Both the position numbers and the translations under genes were made by a program. A DNA stretch of 64,000 nt from G963676335 sp963676335 (GTDB taxonomy: Bacteria; Pseudomonadota; Alphaproteobacteria; Rickettsiales; Rickettsiaceae), in NCBI GenBank assembly GCA_963676335.1, contig OY781057.1, forward strand, positions 62,001 to 126,000, read 5' to 3'. Numbering within the stretch: position 1 is the stretch's first letter; each line of letters begins with the position of its first letter. The notes beneath the pieces are model-generated. The model did not search any database, had not been told where the DNA came from, and saw nothing but the letters and a program-made list of their open reading frames with translations. Shown here one piece after another: positions 9,127 to 18,639 of this stretch.

Positions 9127-10360
9127 ATTTATTATTAAAGTTGCTATTCGTTATTTGGTAGCATATAAAAACGATCGGTTAATCTCTATGATCGCTATAT
9201 TTTCTTCTCTTGGTATTACTTTAGGGGTTGCAGCTCTAATTATTGTAATGGCTGTAATGAATGGGTTTCATACCACTCTTATCGAAAATATAGTAGGATT
9301 AGATAGTGATGTTGTTTTAACAGCTAAAAATGGCAAACAGATTAATAATTATGATGAAATAGTTCAAAAAATTTCTAACTATAAACATGTTAATTTTGTA
9401 AATCCTTTAGTTAAAGGTCAGGCTTTGGCTATTAGTAACAACAAAGTTTCTGGAGTATTAGTTAGGGGAATAGATTTACCTAATTTAAAATATAAAAAGC
9501 AAATAATTGATACAATCCTATATGGAACAAAAGATGTTTTTGAAAAAAATGATTTAATGTTAGGGTATGAGTTAGCAACTATGTTGCAAGTTAAGGTAAA
9601 TGATATAATAAAGCTGATTGGTCCATATAATATTTCTACTATTTTTGGCGCTATTCCAAAAAGCAAAGATTTCATCGTTAAAGCAATTTTTAAAAGTGGA
9701 TTTTATCCTTATGATGTTGGTACGGTTGTGATACCTTTAGATATTGCTAGCAAACTATTTAATCTTGATAATAAAGTAAATGCTATAGAAATATACACTA
9801 ATAACTATGATCTTAGTTCTCAATTTGCTAAAGAGATAGAGCATGATTTAGGAGAAAATTTCCAAGTCACTAGTTGGCAGATGGATAATGCACAATTTTT
9901 TAATGCTCTGAAAATAGAAAAAAGTACTATGTTTATAATTTTAAGTCTTATTATTTTAATAGCAGCTTTTAATGTAATTAGTAGTTTATTTATGTTAATA
10001 AAAGATAAGACCAAAGAAATAGCAATATTACGTACCATTGGCGCTTCTCGTAATACTATTTTGTCTATATTTCTTCTTAATGGTTTTTTAATAGGTATTA
10101 TTGGTACTTTATTAGGATGTATGTTAGGCGTAATTTTTTCTCATTATATAAATGAAATTAAGCTTTTTTTAGAAAAAATAACTGGCATTATACTATTTGA
10201 TCCTACAATTTATTCATTATATTATTTACCAACTGAAATAATATTTTCGGATGTAGTACAAATTTGTGGAGTATCTCTGATACTATCATTATTAGCATCA
10301 GTATTACCTGCATATAAGGCATCTTACTTAGATCCAATAGACATTATGAGAAATGAATAA
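9116..10360 (+). CDS. lolC: Lipoprotein-releasing ABC permease LolC/LolE family
   Basis: Membrane subunit of the LolCDE transporter that extracts mature lipoproteins from the inner membrane for transfer to LolA. It has an N-terminal membrane helix (about 20-50, followed by the family pattern MAVMNGF), a large periplasmic domain (about 55-270), and three C-terminal membrane helices with DKTKEIAILRTIGAS, the FtsX/MacB-type coupling motif. Length 414 is typical. Only one permease gene is present, so the complex is probably a homodimer with LolD, as in other alphaproteobacteria. It overlaps proS by 11 bp and lolD by 8 bp. Confidence 0.93.
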   Translation: MSFKFIIKVAIRYLVAYKNDRLISMIAIFSSLGITLGVAALIIVMAVMNGFHTTLIENIVGLDSDVVLTAKNGKQINNYDEIVQKISNYKHVNFVNPLVKGQALAISNNKVSGVLVRGIDLPNLKYKKQIIDTILYGTKDVFEKNDLMLGYELATMLQVKVNDIIKLIGPYNISTIFGAIPKSKDFIVKAIFKSGFYPYDVGTVVIPLDIASKLFNLDNKVNAIEIYTNNYDLSSQFAKEIEHDLGENFQVTSWQMDNAQFFNALKIEKSTMFIILSLIILIAAFNVISSLFMLIKDKTKEIAILRTIGASRNTILSIFLLNGFLIGIIGTLLGCMLGVIFSHYINEIKLFLEKITGIILFDPTIYSLYYLPTEIIFSDVVQICGVSLILSLLASVLPAYKASYLDPIDIMRNE

Positions 10361-11027
10361 AGTAATTTTAGAATTATGTAATATAAGTAAAGATTATACT
10401 CAAGGAAATACTAAAATTTCGATACTATATAATATAAATCTTAAACTATATAGTGGACATGTTGTTGCAATTACTGGAGCATCTGGTAGTGGAAAGTCTA
10501 CATTATTGCATATTGCAGGTTTATTAGATAAGCCTACCAAAGGAGATATTGTTATGGATGGATTTTCAAATACTAATATAACAAATGTACGAGATTCTTT
10601 ACGTCTTACTTATATCGGATTTGTTTATCAATATCATTATTTATTGCAAGATTTTACAGCATACGAAAATGTGATGCTACCTGCATTGTTAAATAACAAA
10701 AAACCTATGGATATTTCATCTAAAATAAATTATTTATTTGATATGCTTGATATTAATCATCGTAAAAATCATTGGCCTAATCAATTATCTGGAGGAGAAC
10801 AGCAAAGGGTCGCTATCGCAAGAGCGCTTATAAACAAACCTTCATTATTGTTAGCAGACGAACCTACTGGTAACCTTGATAAAAATCAAGCGTGTAAAGT
10901 TTTTACTTTACTGATAAATTCTGTAAAAATAAGTAATACTGCTGCTATTATTGTGACACATAATAATGAATTTGCAAAATTAGCAGATACTGTTTTAAAT
11001 CTTGAAAATGGAGTTTTATATTCTTAA
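10353..11027 (+). CDS. lolD: Lipoprotein-releasing ABC ATPase LolD
   Basis: Cytoplasmic ATPase of LolCDE. Walker A is GASGSGKST (42-50), the signature LSGGEQQRVAIARAL and Walker B LLLADEPTGNLD, all intact, with the switch histidine in IVTHN. Length 224 is normal. The start ATG lies within the end of lolC (8-bp overlap), which supports joint expression with its permease. Confidence 0.95.
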   Translation: MNKVILELCNISKDYTQGNTKISILYNINLKLYSGHVVAITGASGSGKSTLLHIAGLLDKPTKGDIVMDGFSNTNITNVRDSLRLTYIGFVYQYHYLLQDFTAYENVMLPALLNNKKPMDISSKINYLFDMLDINHRKNHWPNQLSGGEQQRVAIARALINKPSLLLADEPTGNLDKNQACKVFTLLINSVKISNTAAIIVTHNNEFAKLADTVLNLENGVLYS

Positions 11028-11046
11028 TTTTTGATATATTAATAAT

Positions 11047-12372
11047 ATGCGTATATTTTTTTATAGTATAATTTTTTTTCTTAGTATTAATTTTAATTTA
11101 TGCGTTTTTGCAAAAAATTTAAATAATAATTCATTTTATAATAATTTTTATACAATTTTTGAGCAAATAGAGAGAGATTATGTTTTAGAGCCTGATAAAC
11201 AAAAGATGTTAGATTCAGCTATATCAGGAATGTTATCTTCATTAGATCCTCATTCTACATATTTTACTGATGATGATTTAAAAGATTTTAAAGATCAAAC
11301 TAAAGGTGAATTTGGCGGAATTGGTGTAGAAGTTTTTTTTGATAGTAGTGTTAATGCTATAAAAGTTATTTCTCCAATAGAAGATTTACCAGCTTATAGA
11401 GCCGGAATTAAATCTAAAGATTATATCGTTGCAGTAGATGATGATTTTATCTCGGATTTAGGATTCAATAAGGCAATAAAACATATGAGGGGGGCCCCTG
11501 GAACTGAAGTTAAATTAACCATTATACGAGAAGATCAAATTAAACCATTAGAAATCAAACTAATTCGAGAAAATGTAAAAATCAAAGCTGTAAAATTTAA
11601 TCTTGATAACGAAATTGCATATCTCCGTATTGTTAGTTTTAGTGAAAATACTATATCTGAACTAAAAAATGCTATGAGACAGTTACAAGAGGAATCTAAA
11701 AATAACTTACAAGGAATTGTTTTAGACCTTAGAAATAATCCTGGTGGATTACTTGATCAGGCGATTGGTGTTAGTGAATATTTTCTCGACTCTGGAATTA
11801 TTGTAACTACTAAAGGAAGAACAAGTTCTAGCATTACAAGCTTTTCTGCTAATAAATTTGTTATGAAAGCTCCAAAAATTCCTGTAGTAGTGCTAATTAA
11901 CGGTGGCTCTGCTTCTGCTTCTGAAATTGTTTCTGGAGCTTTGCAAGATCATAAACGTGGTATTATTTTAGGTACAAAGTCTTTTGGTAAAGGGTCTGTA
12001 CAAACTTTCTATCAAATAAATGATAGAGCTGGAATTAAACTTACTACGGCTATATATTATACACCCAGTGGTCGTTCCATTCAAGAAGAAGGAATTATAC
12101 CAGATATTATAGTAGAACAAGCAAAAATTGAATACCCTAAAAAAAATGATACTGATAAAAGATTTTCTGAAAGTTCATTAAAAAATCATTTAAAAAATGA
12201 AAAATTCTCTAATATGTCTCCTAAAAAAGGATTAGTAGTAGATAAAGATAAATTACAGAAAGAATCTACTAAAACAATGTCAGAAATGTATATAAATGAT
12301 TACCAATATGCTCGAGCTCTAGATTTGATTCAAGGATTAAATTTTGCAAATAAGAAAGTTAATATAAAATAA
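11047..12372 (+). CDS. ctpA: C-terminal processing peptidase (S41 family, PDZ)
   Basis: Periplasmic tail-specific serine protease of the Prc/CtpA group. A signal peptide covers about residues 1-22. A PDZ domain lies at about 85-170 (GEFGGIGVEV, SPIEDLPAYRAGIKSKD). The protease domain carries GGSASASEIVSGALQDHKRG with nucleophile Ser290, and GTKSFGKGSVQTF with general base Lys315, spaced 25 residues apart as in Prc. The C-terminal 60 residues are lysine-rich and low in complexity. It starts 19 bp after lolD and converges on pdhA across a palindromic element. Confidence 0.94.
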   Translation: MRIFFYSIIFFLSINFNLCVFAKNLNNNSFYNNFYTIFEQIERDYVLEPDKQKMLDSAISGMLSSLDPHSTYFTDDDLKDFKDQTKGEFGGIGVEVFFDSSVNAIKVISPIEDLPAYRAGIKSKDYIVAVDDDFISDLGFNKAIKHMRGAPGTEVKLTIIREDQIKPLEIKLIRENVKIKAVKFNLDNEIAYLRIVSFSENTISELKNAMRQLQEESKNNLQGIVLDLRNNPGGLLDQAIGVSEYFLDSGIIVTTKGRTSSSITSFSANKFVMKAPKIPVVVLINGGSASASEIVSGALQDHKRGIILGTKSFGKGSVQTFYQINDRAGIKLTTAIYYTPSGRSIQEEGIIPDIIVEQAKIEYPKKNDTDKRFSESSLKNHLKNEKFSNMSPKKGLVVDKDKLQKESTKTMSEMYINDYQYARALDLIQGLNFANKKVNIK

Positions 12373-12394
12373 CTATCTTACGAATTTTTAATGC

Positions 12395-12529
12395 TGTATA
12401 TCTACACTCGCCAGACTTCAAAAAGAGCTAGGAGCGAAGGAAACAAGTAGCACAGCATACTTTGCCGTATGTGAGCAACGCAGTTTTCAAGCGACACCGC
12501 CAATTTTTGAAGTATGTCGAGTATATACA
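12395..12529. repeat. Rickettsia-palindromic-element-like repeat overlapping the pdhA 3' end
   Basis: An approximately 135-bp imperfect palindrome. The left arm 12395-12424 contains CTCGCCAGACTTCAAAAA and the right arm 12504-12529 contains TTTTTGAAGTATGTCGAG; inside is a smaller hairpin CATAC/GTATG around 12455-12471. It is more GC-rich than its surroundings. The right 43 bp are read as the last codons of pdhA, and the pdhA stop codon lies inside the element. This matches the behaviour of Rickettsia palindromic elements, which insert in frame in genes. It may also act as a terminator between the convergent ctpA and pdhA. Confidence 0.75.
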
Positions 12530-13482
12530 TTTGTATAGAGTTCATTAATATCTGGTACAGGAGCATTATTTACAAAATTTACTGCATCTTGAATAAGTAT
12601 TTTTATTTTTTTTTCCAAGGATTTTATATCATCTTCGCTAGCATAATTCTGTGTTAACATTGTTTTTTTTAAATTTTCTATAGGATCATTATTATTTTTA
12701 TATGAGTCTACTTCTTCTTTGGTTCTATATTTTGCAGGATCCGACATAGAATGTCCTCTATATCTAAACGTTTTCATTTCGAGTATAAATGGGCCATTAG
12801 AACGTACGTACTCACTAGCTTTTTTAATCTCTGAGTATGTATCTAGTAAATTCATCCCATTAACTTGTTTTCCTTCAATTCCAAAAGACTTTCCTTTGAG
12901 ATATAAATTATTTACTAATGTAGAACGTTTAACAGAAGTACCCATTGCATATTCATTATTTTCTATAATGTAAAGTACTGGTAATTTCCATAATGCAGCC
13001 ATATTAAAAGACTCAAAAACTTGTCCTTGATTAACTGCTCCATCCCCAAAAAAAGTATAACAAATATTTTTAGTTTCTCTATAATACTCTGCAAACGCTA
13101 ATCCAGTACCTATAGAAACTTGAGCTCCTACTATACCATTACCACCAAAAAATTTACCTTCGGGATAAAATATATGCATAGATCCTCCTTTAGCACATGA
13201 GTTTTTGGTAACTTTTCCACATAACTCAGCTAACACATATTTAGGTTCTAATCCTGCTAATATTGCATGACAATGATCTCTATAACTAGTAATAACACTA
13301 TCTTGTTCTTTTTTCGCCATATATGCACCAACAGCCACAGCTTCTTGTCCTATATATAAATGACAAAAGCCCCCTATTAATCCACTATTATATAATTGTC
13401 CACACTTTTCCTCGAAACGTCTTAATAAAATCATTTGTTCTAATCCCCATAGTAACTGTTCTTTAGAAATTTCATTGCACAT
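12487..13482 (-). CDS. pdhA: Pyruvate dehydrogenase E1 component, alpha subunit
   Basis: Thiamine-pyrophosphate-dependent E1 alpha of the pyruvate dehydrogenase complex. Family motifs include RRFEEKCGQLY, GGFCHLYIGQEAV, the TPP-binding GDGAVNQGQVFESFNMAALW, and the regulatory-loop pattern YRGHSMSDPAKYR. Length 331. The usual alphaproteobacterial end, ELYT plus two or three residues, is here followed by about 11 extra residues (TRHTSKIGGVA) encoded by a palindromic repeat, with the stop inside the repeat. The start overlaps dksA by 11 bp. pdhB and the E2 gene are not adjacent. Confidence 0.95.
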   Translation of the reverse strand: MCNEISKEQLLWGLEQMILLRRFEEKCGQLYNSGLIGGFCHLYIGQEAVAVGAYMAKKEQDSVITSYRDHCHAILAGLEPKYVLAELCGKVTKNSCAKGGSMHIFYPEGKFFGGNGIVGAQVSIGTGLAFAEYYRETKNICYTFFGDGAVNQGQVFESFNMAALWKLPVLYIIENNEYAMGTSVKRSTLVNNLYLKGKSFGIEGKQVNGMNLLDTYSEIKKASEYVRSNGPFILEMKTFRYRGHSMSDPAKYRTKEEVDSYKNNNDPIENLKKTMLTQNYASEDDIKSLEKKIKILIQDAVNFVNNAPVPDINELYTNVYTRHTSKIGGVA

Positions 13483-13921
13483 AATCTTTTCCCTCTTCTA
13501 TTTCAATTAAATTACGTTGTTTTTCAACGTTTTCATGACGTTCTTGAGCTTCAATACATAAAGTAGCTATTGGTCTTGCTTTTAACCTTTTTAACCCAAT
13601 CTTTTCTCCAGTTTCTTCACAATATCCATATTCACCATTTTCTATGCGTTCTAATGCATCATCAATTTTACTAATAAGCTTTCTATATCGATTACGAGTT
13701 TTTAATTCAACCCCAGCTTCAGACTCTAAGGACGCACGGTTACTATCATCTGCATCACTCCAATTTTCGTATTTTAAATGATCTATAGTTTTTTGCGATT
13801 CTTCAAGTAACTCAGCTTTCCAAGTATTCAATTTTTGTCTGTAGTACTCCAGATGCTTTGAATTCATATATTCTTCTTCTTCTAAAGGTTCATATTCCTC
13901 TGGCAATTCAATGTAATGCAT
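13472..13921 (-). CDS. dksA: RNA polymerase-binding transcription factor DksA
   Basis: DksA binds the RNA polymerase secondary channel and adjusts transcription, classically together with ppGpp. The 149-residue protein has the coiled-coil tip region (DADDSNRASLE) and the zinc-finger region GEYGYCEETGEKIGLKRL...ATLCIEAQERHE. Only two of the four canonical zinc cysteines remain, a state I know from other alphaproteobacterial DksA proteins, so this is not necessarily loss of function. It lies between ampG and pdhA on the same strand. Confidence 0.93.
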   Translation of the reverse strand: MHYIELPEEYEPLEEEEYMNSKHLEYYRQKLNTWKAELLEESQKTIDHLKYENWSDADDSNRASLESEAGVELKTRNRYRKLISKIDDALERIENGEYGYCEETGEKIGLKRLKARPIATLCIEAQERHENVEKQRNLIEIEEGKDYVQ

Positions 13922-13935
13922 AAATTTTACCTAAA

Positions 13936-15192
13936 TTATAATAAATTTTTTGTTTTATAGTGTAAAAATACTATTAATAATAATGCTGGTATAGAAATAA
14001 TTACAGTAAAAATAAAATACATTTTCCATCCCATCTGCTCCACTAAATATCCACTACTCATAGTTATTGAGTTGTTCATTAAAGTAGTTATGCTACTTAG
14101 CATTGCATATTGAGTAGCTGTGAATTCTTTATTGCATAAACAACTTAAATAAGCAATCAATGCAGTAGCTCCCATACCACCTGTAAAATTTTCTATGGAA
14201 ATAGCAATCAATAAATTTTGTATTTCGATATCTTGATAAAAGAGCCATAAATAGCTTAAGTTAGTCATTGCTTGGAATATTCCACATATTAATAACCCCA
14301 AAAAATAACCAGTCTTAGCAATTAAAATACCTCCAGCATAACTTCCAGAAATAGATGCAATAATTCCAAAAACTTTAACTACATATGCTATTTGTTGTTT
14401 AGTAAAGCCAATCTTAAGAAAAAATGGAGTGCTAATAGTAGCTAACATAGCATCTCCTAATTTATACAATAAAAGAGCTAATAAAATTATAGATGCATAT
14501 TTTCTGTTTAATAAGTACTTCAAGGACTGAGTAATAGTCTTAAAATAAATTTTATAACTGAAATTACTTAAAACATTTATTTTTGATTCAGTTATAAAAA
14601 AAAATACAAATACTAACCCTATTAAAAATAACATTGCAAACACTAAAAATGTATTATTCCATCCTATAAGAGCTGCAGAATACAATGCTCCAGCCCCAGT
14701 AATTAAACATCCAATTCTAAATCCAAATGTTGCAGTTGCAGCACCTAAAGCTTGTTGCATCGTATCCAATATCTCGATACGCCAAGCATCGTAAGCCATA
14801 TCATATGTTGCTGCACAAATACCAAATAATATGCTAACTACTAAAAAAATATTTATATTTTTTATTGGATTTAACATTGACATTATTATTAATAATAAAA
14901 TACTTGCAATATTAGCTAATATCATCCAACTTTTTCTCTTTCCTTTGATAAAATTGGTTAATAAAGGTAACCTAAATGAATCTACTAGAGGCGACCAAAA
15001 AATTTTTAAAGAATAAGGTATACGAGCTATAGCAAATAAAGTAACTATAGATAAAGCAATACCAGATTCAGTAAACCAAGTAATCAAACTTGTAGTCATA
15101 ATTGCAAAAGGCATTCCACTAATTATTCCTAATATAAATATAAAAAAAAAATTACTATCTTTAATTACATTTTTAATAAAACATGAACTCAT
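13936..15192 (-). CDS. ampG: AmpG-type muropeptide MFS permease
   Basis: A 418-residue, about 12-helix major facilitator of the AmpG family, which imports anhydro-muropeptides from the periplasm for cell-wall recycling. Diagnostic early segments are GMPFAIMTTSLITWFTESGI and IARIPYSLKIFWSPLVDSF; the middle segment YDMAYDAWRIE matches the family's acidic loop. The start overlaps the AsmA-like gene by 4 bp. Rickettsiae carry several AmpG paralogs, so the exact substrate is uncertain. Confidence 0.88.
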   Translation of the reverse strand: MSSCFIKNVIKDSNFFFIFILGIISGMPFAIMTTSLITWFTESGIALSIVTLFAIARIPYSLKIFWSPLVDSFRLPLLTNFIKGKRKSWMILANIASILLLIIMSMLNPIKNINIFLVVSILFGICAATYDMAYDAWRIEILDTMQQALGAATATFGFRIGCLITGAGALYSAALIGWNNTFLVFAMLFLIGLVFVFFFITESKINVLSNFSYKIYFKTITQSLKYLLNRKYASIILLALLLYKLGDAMLATISTPFFLKIGFTKQQIAYVVKVFGIIASISGSYAGGILIAKTGYFLGLLICGIFQAMTNLSYLWLFYQDIEIQNLLIAISIENFTGGMGATALIAYLSCLCNKEFTATQYAMLSSITTLMNNSITMSSGYLVEQMGWKMYFIFTVIISIPALLLIVFLHYKTKNLL

Positions 15193-17726
15193 TTTTTAAA
15201 TAATTTTTGTATAAAATTTATATTTATATCAACTTTAGGAGAATCAAATGTATTTGTAATATTTGTATAAATATCAACAATTTTTGGTTGAGGAAAATTC
15301 TGATTTTGTAAATAAAAAGAACTTGCTACAGCGGCATTGATATCCTTTTTATCAAAGTTCAAAATAGCTGAGAAAGCATTAGAAGAAAAATTAGTAAGAA
15401 ATTTACCCTTTTTTAATGTTAAAATATTATTTTGAAAAGAATAATCAACTTCATATGAAGTTATATCTCCTTTATTAGGAAAAATTAGATCTTTATCAAA
15501 TTCAAGGTTATTAAAATCATAATCTTTTATATTTATTTTTTTAATAAAATTATCTATATTAAAATTTGAAAAAATATTACTACCAATACTGCTTCCTTTG
15601 AAATTTAAATTCTCTTTTAATTCATTTAAATTATTTCCTGTCGTATTCATAATACCGTTAATACTTACAATTCCTTGCAATTTTACGGGATAAAAATTTA
15701 CTAATTTAGTTAAATCAACCAAATTAAATGCGTATCCTAAACTTATTGCCATCGGATTGAATGAAACACTTCCATCTAGTTTTAAATTTCCTGAAAATAT
15801 GTTTGCATTAAATGGAGAAAGTGTAATAACTGCATCCTTATTCTGAATATTGAAATTCAATTTATTTATTTCTAAATTATCTAAATATTTTACTTTATTT
15901 AAATTTATAGAGCTGTAAAGAACTAAATTGTTGAAATCAATTTTTTTGTTTAAAAATAGAAGTTTTTTTTGTATTTGTTCTAATCCAAAAACAGAATCAG
16001 AATTAAATAATTCTAAATTACCATCTAATACATTGAAATATATTATTGGTTTTAAATCATTGGTTATCAACTTTCCATTTGTAGATAAGTAAATATCATT
16101 ATTGTTAATAACCAAGGATTTTATATTAATCTGATTATTGCTTAATATAAGAGATAAATTAACTTTATTTATAGGAGTATCTTCAATAATAATATTATTG
16201 AATAATATATCTATATTTCCTATATAAGAAATATTTCTAATTGGAATAACTGAAGAAAAGTCTTTAGTATCTAGAGTAAAGTTTTTTAAATAATCAATCG
16301 CAGATGAAATAATCGGAATTTTGTTTTCATAAGGATTGAAATTATTAATTTGAAGTATTGCAGTTATGCGAGGAATACTTCCAATAAGTCGAGATGTAAC
16401 TTTTCCGTAAATATTTGTTGTTCCTATTGTTAGAAACATATTAAATAATTCATAATCAATAGCAGTTATTCGTATATCAGATTTCATTTCTAAATTTTGT
16501 ATTTTTTCCGAAGAAGATAAATTTTTAAGATTTAAGTTCTTAAAAAATGTATTTGCATCTGAATGTTTTATAGCAACAGTCCCTTGAAAAAGCGAGCGAT
16601 AATAATTTTGATCAATATTGCCAATCAGCGCGAAATCACCTCCTGAATTTAAAATTCCTTGAAATTGTTGAATTTCAAAAGTGTTTTTATTTGTGGCGCC
16701 TAAAAATTTAATATCAGATATATTTTCATTATTTAAAACTAAATTATTAACTTTAATATCCATTTCCAAATTTAATTTACTAATATCAAATTGAATTTGT
16801 GGTGAGGATTTAAATAAAATTTTAGAATTTACCGTTTCTAAAAATTGAGATAAGTTGAGGTTTGTTAAATTTAATTTAACTTGATTACGTTTCTGTTTTG
16901 GATCATGCGCAAGAAGCATCTCTCCACTACCTAAAATTATTGAAGACGATGCTTCTATACTAGATATATATAAAAAATTTTCATTATCTGCTAAATTAAA
17001 TTTTATATCTAAAGGTATTGGTAACTGCTCTTTAGTTTCTAATAAATTGATATTGAAGTTTTTATTAAAGAATGAAGCTGTATCTTTAATAGAGAGATAC
17101 CCACTTCCATTTTTTATAAAGCCATTAGAGTCTATCTGTTCTTTCAATATAAATTTATAAAAATTGTCTATAATTTCAGTATTTAAGCTTAAAGTATTAT
17201 CTGAATTAAGTTGAAAAAAAGTATTTACTTCGCTATCAGATAGCTTATAGCTTATAGAGCCTTTGTTCCATCTTAATGCTAAATTACTTATAATTTGTTG
17301 CGAATTATTTAAATATATATTTTCAATATAAATATCATTATTTGTAATTTTATTACGTAAAATTTTATTAATTAATATTTCATATTTTCCAATACCTACT
17401 GTTTCTACATTAGAAGTAATGTACACTGTTTTTGCTGTTATTTTGGAAACCTTCGGCTTAATAAGAAGTATAGATAACGGAGATAAATATATATTTACAT
17501 CATTTATAATTAAAGTTTTTGGAATATCCAGTTTAGAAATAGATATATGCGGAAATGGAAAAATTTTAAATTTTAGATCCAATGGAGAAATTTCTATATT
17601 TATTTCTTGTTTTATAAAATTTGTGAATTGTTCAGAAACAGAAGTATGCCTCAAAGCCCATAAAAGAGTATATGTTAATATTAATATAGCTGCACACAAT
17701 AATAAACTTATCTTAAATATACGCAT
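15189..17726 (-). CDS. AsmA-family bridge-like envelope protein
   Basis: An 845-residue protein with an N-terminal inner-membrane anchor (about 5-27) followed by a long, beta-strand-rich periplasmic part full of Asn, Ile, Leu and Lys. The opening INIEISPLDLKFKIFPFPHISISKLDI pattern and the C-terminal block around residues 640-740 (ANIFSGNLKLDGSVSFN, NFKGSSIGSNIF) are typical of the AsmA/YhdP/TamB-related proteins proposed to move phospholipids between membranes. It overlaps ampG by 4 bp. The family assignment is good; the precise role is not established. Confidence 0.8.
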   Translation of the reverse strand: MRIFKISLLLCAAILILTYTLLWALRHTSVSEQFTNFIKQEINIEISPLDLKFKIFPFPHISISKLDIPKTLIINDVNIYLSPLSILLIKPKVSKITAKTVYITSNVETVGIGKYEILINKILRNKITNNDIYIENIYLNNSQQIISNLALRWNKGSISYKLSDSEVNTFFQLNSDNTLSLNTEIIDNFYKFILKEQIDSNGFIKNGSGYLSIKDTASFFNKNFNINLLETKEQLPIPLDIKFNLADNENFLYISSIEASSSIILGSGEMLLAHDPKQKRNQVKLNLTNLNLSQFLETVNSKILFKSSPQIQFDISKLNLEMDIKVNNLVLNNENISDIKFLGATNKNTFEIQQFQGILNSGGDFALIGNIDQNYYRSLFQGTVAIKHSDANTFFKNLNLKNLSSSEKIQNLEMKSDIRITAIDYELFNMFLTIGTTNIYGKVTSRLIGSIPRITAILQINNFNPYENKIPIISSAIDYLKNFTLDTKDFSSVIPIRNISYIGNIDILFNNIIIEDTPINKVNLSLILSNNQINIKSLVINNNDIYLSTNGKLITNDLKPIIYFNVLDGNLELFNSDSVFGLEQIQKKLLFLNKKIDFNNLVLYSSINLNKVKYLDNLEINKLNFNIQNKDAVITLSPFNANIFSGNLKLDGSVSFNPMAISLGYAFNLVDLTKLVNFYPVKLQGIVSINGIMNTTGNNLNELKENLNFKGSSIGSNIFSNFNIDNFIKKINIKDYDFNNLEFDKDLIFPNKGDITSYEVDYSFQNNILTLKKGKFLTNFSSNAFSAILNFDKKDINAAVASSFYLQNQNFPQPKIVDIYTNITNTFDSPKVDININFIQKLFKK

Positions 17727-17812
17727 ATCAAAATGACTAAAATCAAAAATATATTCTAGTAATTTTAGTGCATTTATATCTGTTTTTCAATTAATAATCA
17801 AGAAAAAAACTT

Positions 17813-18439
17813 TTAATCAAAATCAGCATTTGTATTTAAATCAGTATGACACTCATAGCATTTTTGTATTTGTAATTCTGTCATTCTTTCTATGGATAAA
17901 GGAGGTAATTTTTTCATATTAAAAAATCCAGCATCTAAAATATCATGACTTACTTTTAATTCCCCTCCTATTATTTCACAAAGGAAAAAGACATTATATA
18001 GATGTGGCCATTTTATTACTTGTTTGTTTCGATCATATATTGCAATTAGTTTAGTAACTTTGCTTATATATCCACTTTCTTCAAAAATTTCTTTAATCAC
18101 ATTTTCACTTGGGGTTTCATTAACATCTGCCCAACCTCCAGGTAATGACCATAAACGATCATCAGATTCTTTTACTAATAAAATTTCATTTTTTTTATTA
18201 AAAATAGCTCCACGCACACATATTTTAGGAGTTGCATAATACCCAATTTCTGCAGAGAAAACTTTCATTATCTTATCGGATTCTATATTTAGATATTTAT
18301 TTGCTATTTCCGCAGTAAGATGCATTAATTGCTCATAACGCTCTTTATCGTAAGGATCTTTAGTAAAAGTTAATCCGTTTTGCGCTATAGATTGAAGTTT
18401 AGTTATCCATTGAAGCCATATTTCATTATCACTTAACAT
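17813..18439 (-). CDS. Nudix hydrolase with N-terminal helical domain
   Basis: A 208-residue protein. Residues 1-60 resemble the helical N-terminal domain seen in some nucleoside-diphosphate-linked-substrate Nudix enzymes. Residues 70-195 are the Nudix fold with the box starting at Gly102 (GGWADVNETPSENVIKEIFEESGY); the usual Arg of the REUXEE core is Lys here. Substrate unknown; NDP-sugars or ADP-ribose are possible. It is divergent from dgt and reads towards the AsmA-like gene, 86 bp away. Confidence 0.85.
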   Translation of the reverse strand: MLSDNEIWLQWITKLQSIAQNGLTFTKDPYDKERYEQLMHLTAEIANKYLNIESDKIMKVFSAEIGYYATPKICVRGAIFNKKNEILLVKESDDRLWSLPGGWADVNETPSENVIKEIFEESGYISKVTKLIAIYDRNKQVIKWPHLYNVFFLCEIIGGELKVSHDILDAGFFNMKKLPPLSIERMTELQIQKCYECHTDLNTNADFD

Positions 18440-18574
18440 AATTTAATACTTAATTATTCAGTAGGAATATCTAATTATTACTTAAATAAAAATTATTTAT
18501 CAATGATGTTTTTTAAATTTATTTTTTTTATTTAAAATAAGCTTTAGCGTGCAAATAAAATACTAATTTTATTA

Positions 18575-18603
18575 TTGCAATTTCTTAAAAAATTTTATAT
18601 ACT
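18575..18603 (+). promoter_or_regulatory. Predicted sigma-70 promoter for dgt
   Basis: TTGCAA (18575-18580) and TATACT (18598-18603) with a 17-bp spacer, placing a start about 30 bp before the dgt ATG at 18640. It is the cleanest promoter-like pair noticed in the window, located in the 200-bp divergent gap between the Nudix gene and dgt. Confidence 0.5.
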
Positions 18604-18639
18604 ATAAGTGCTTTTGTACAAACAAATCTAATTATTTAT

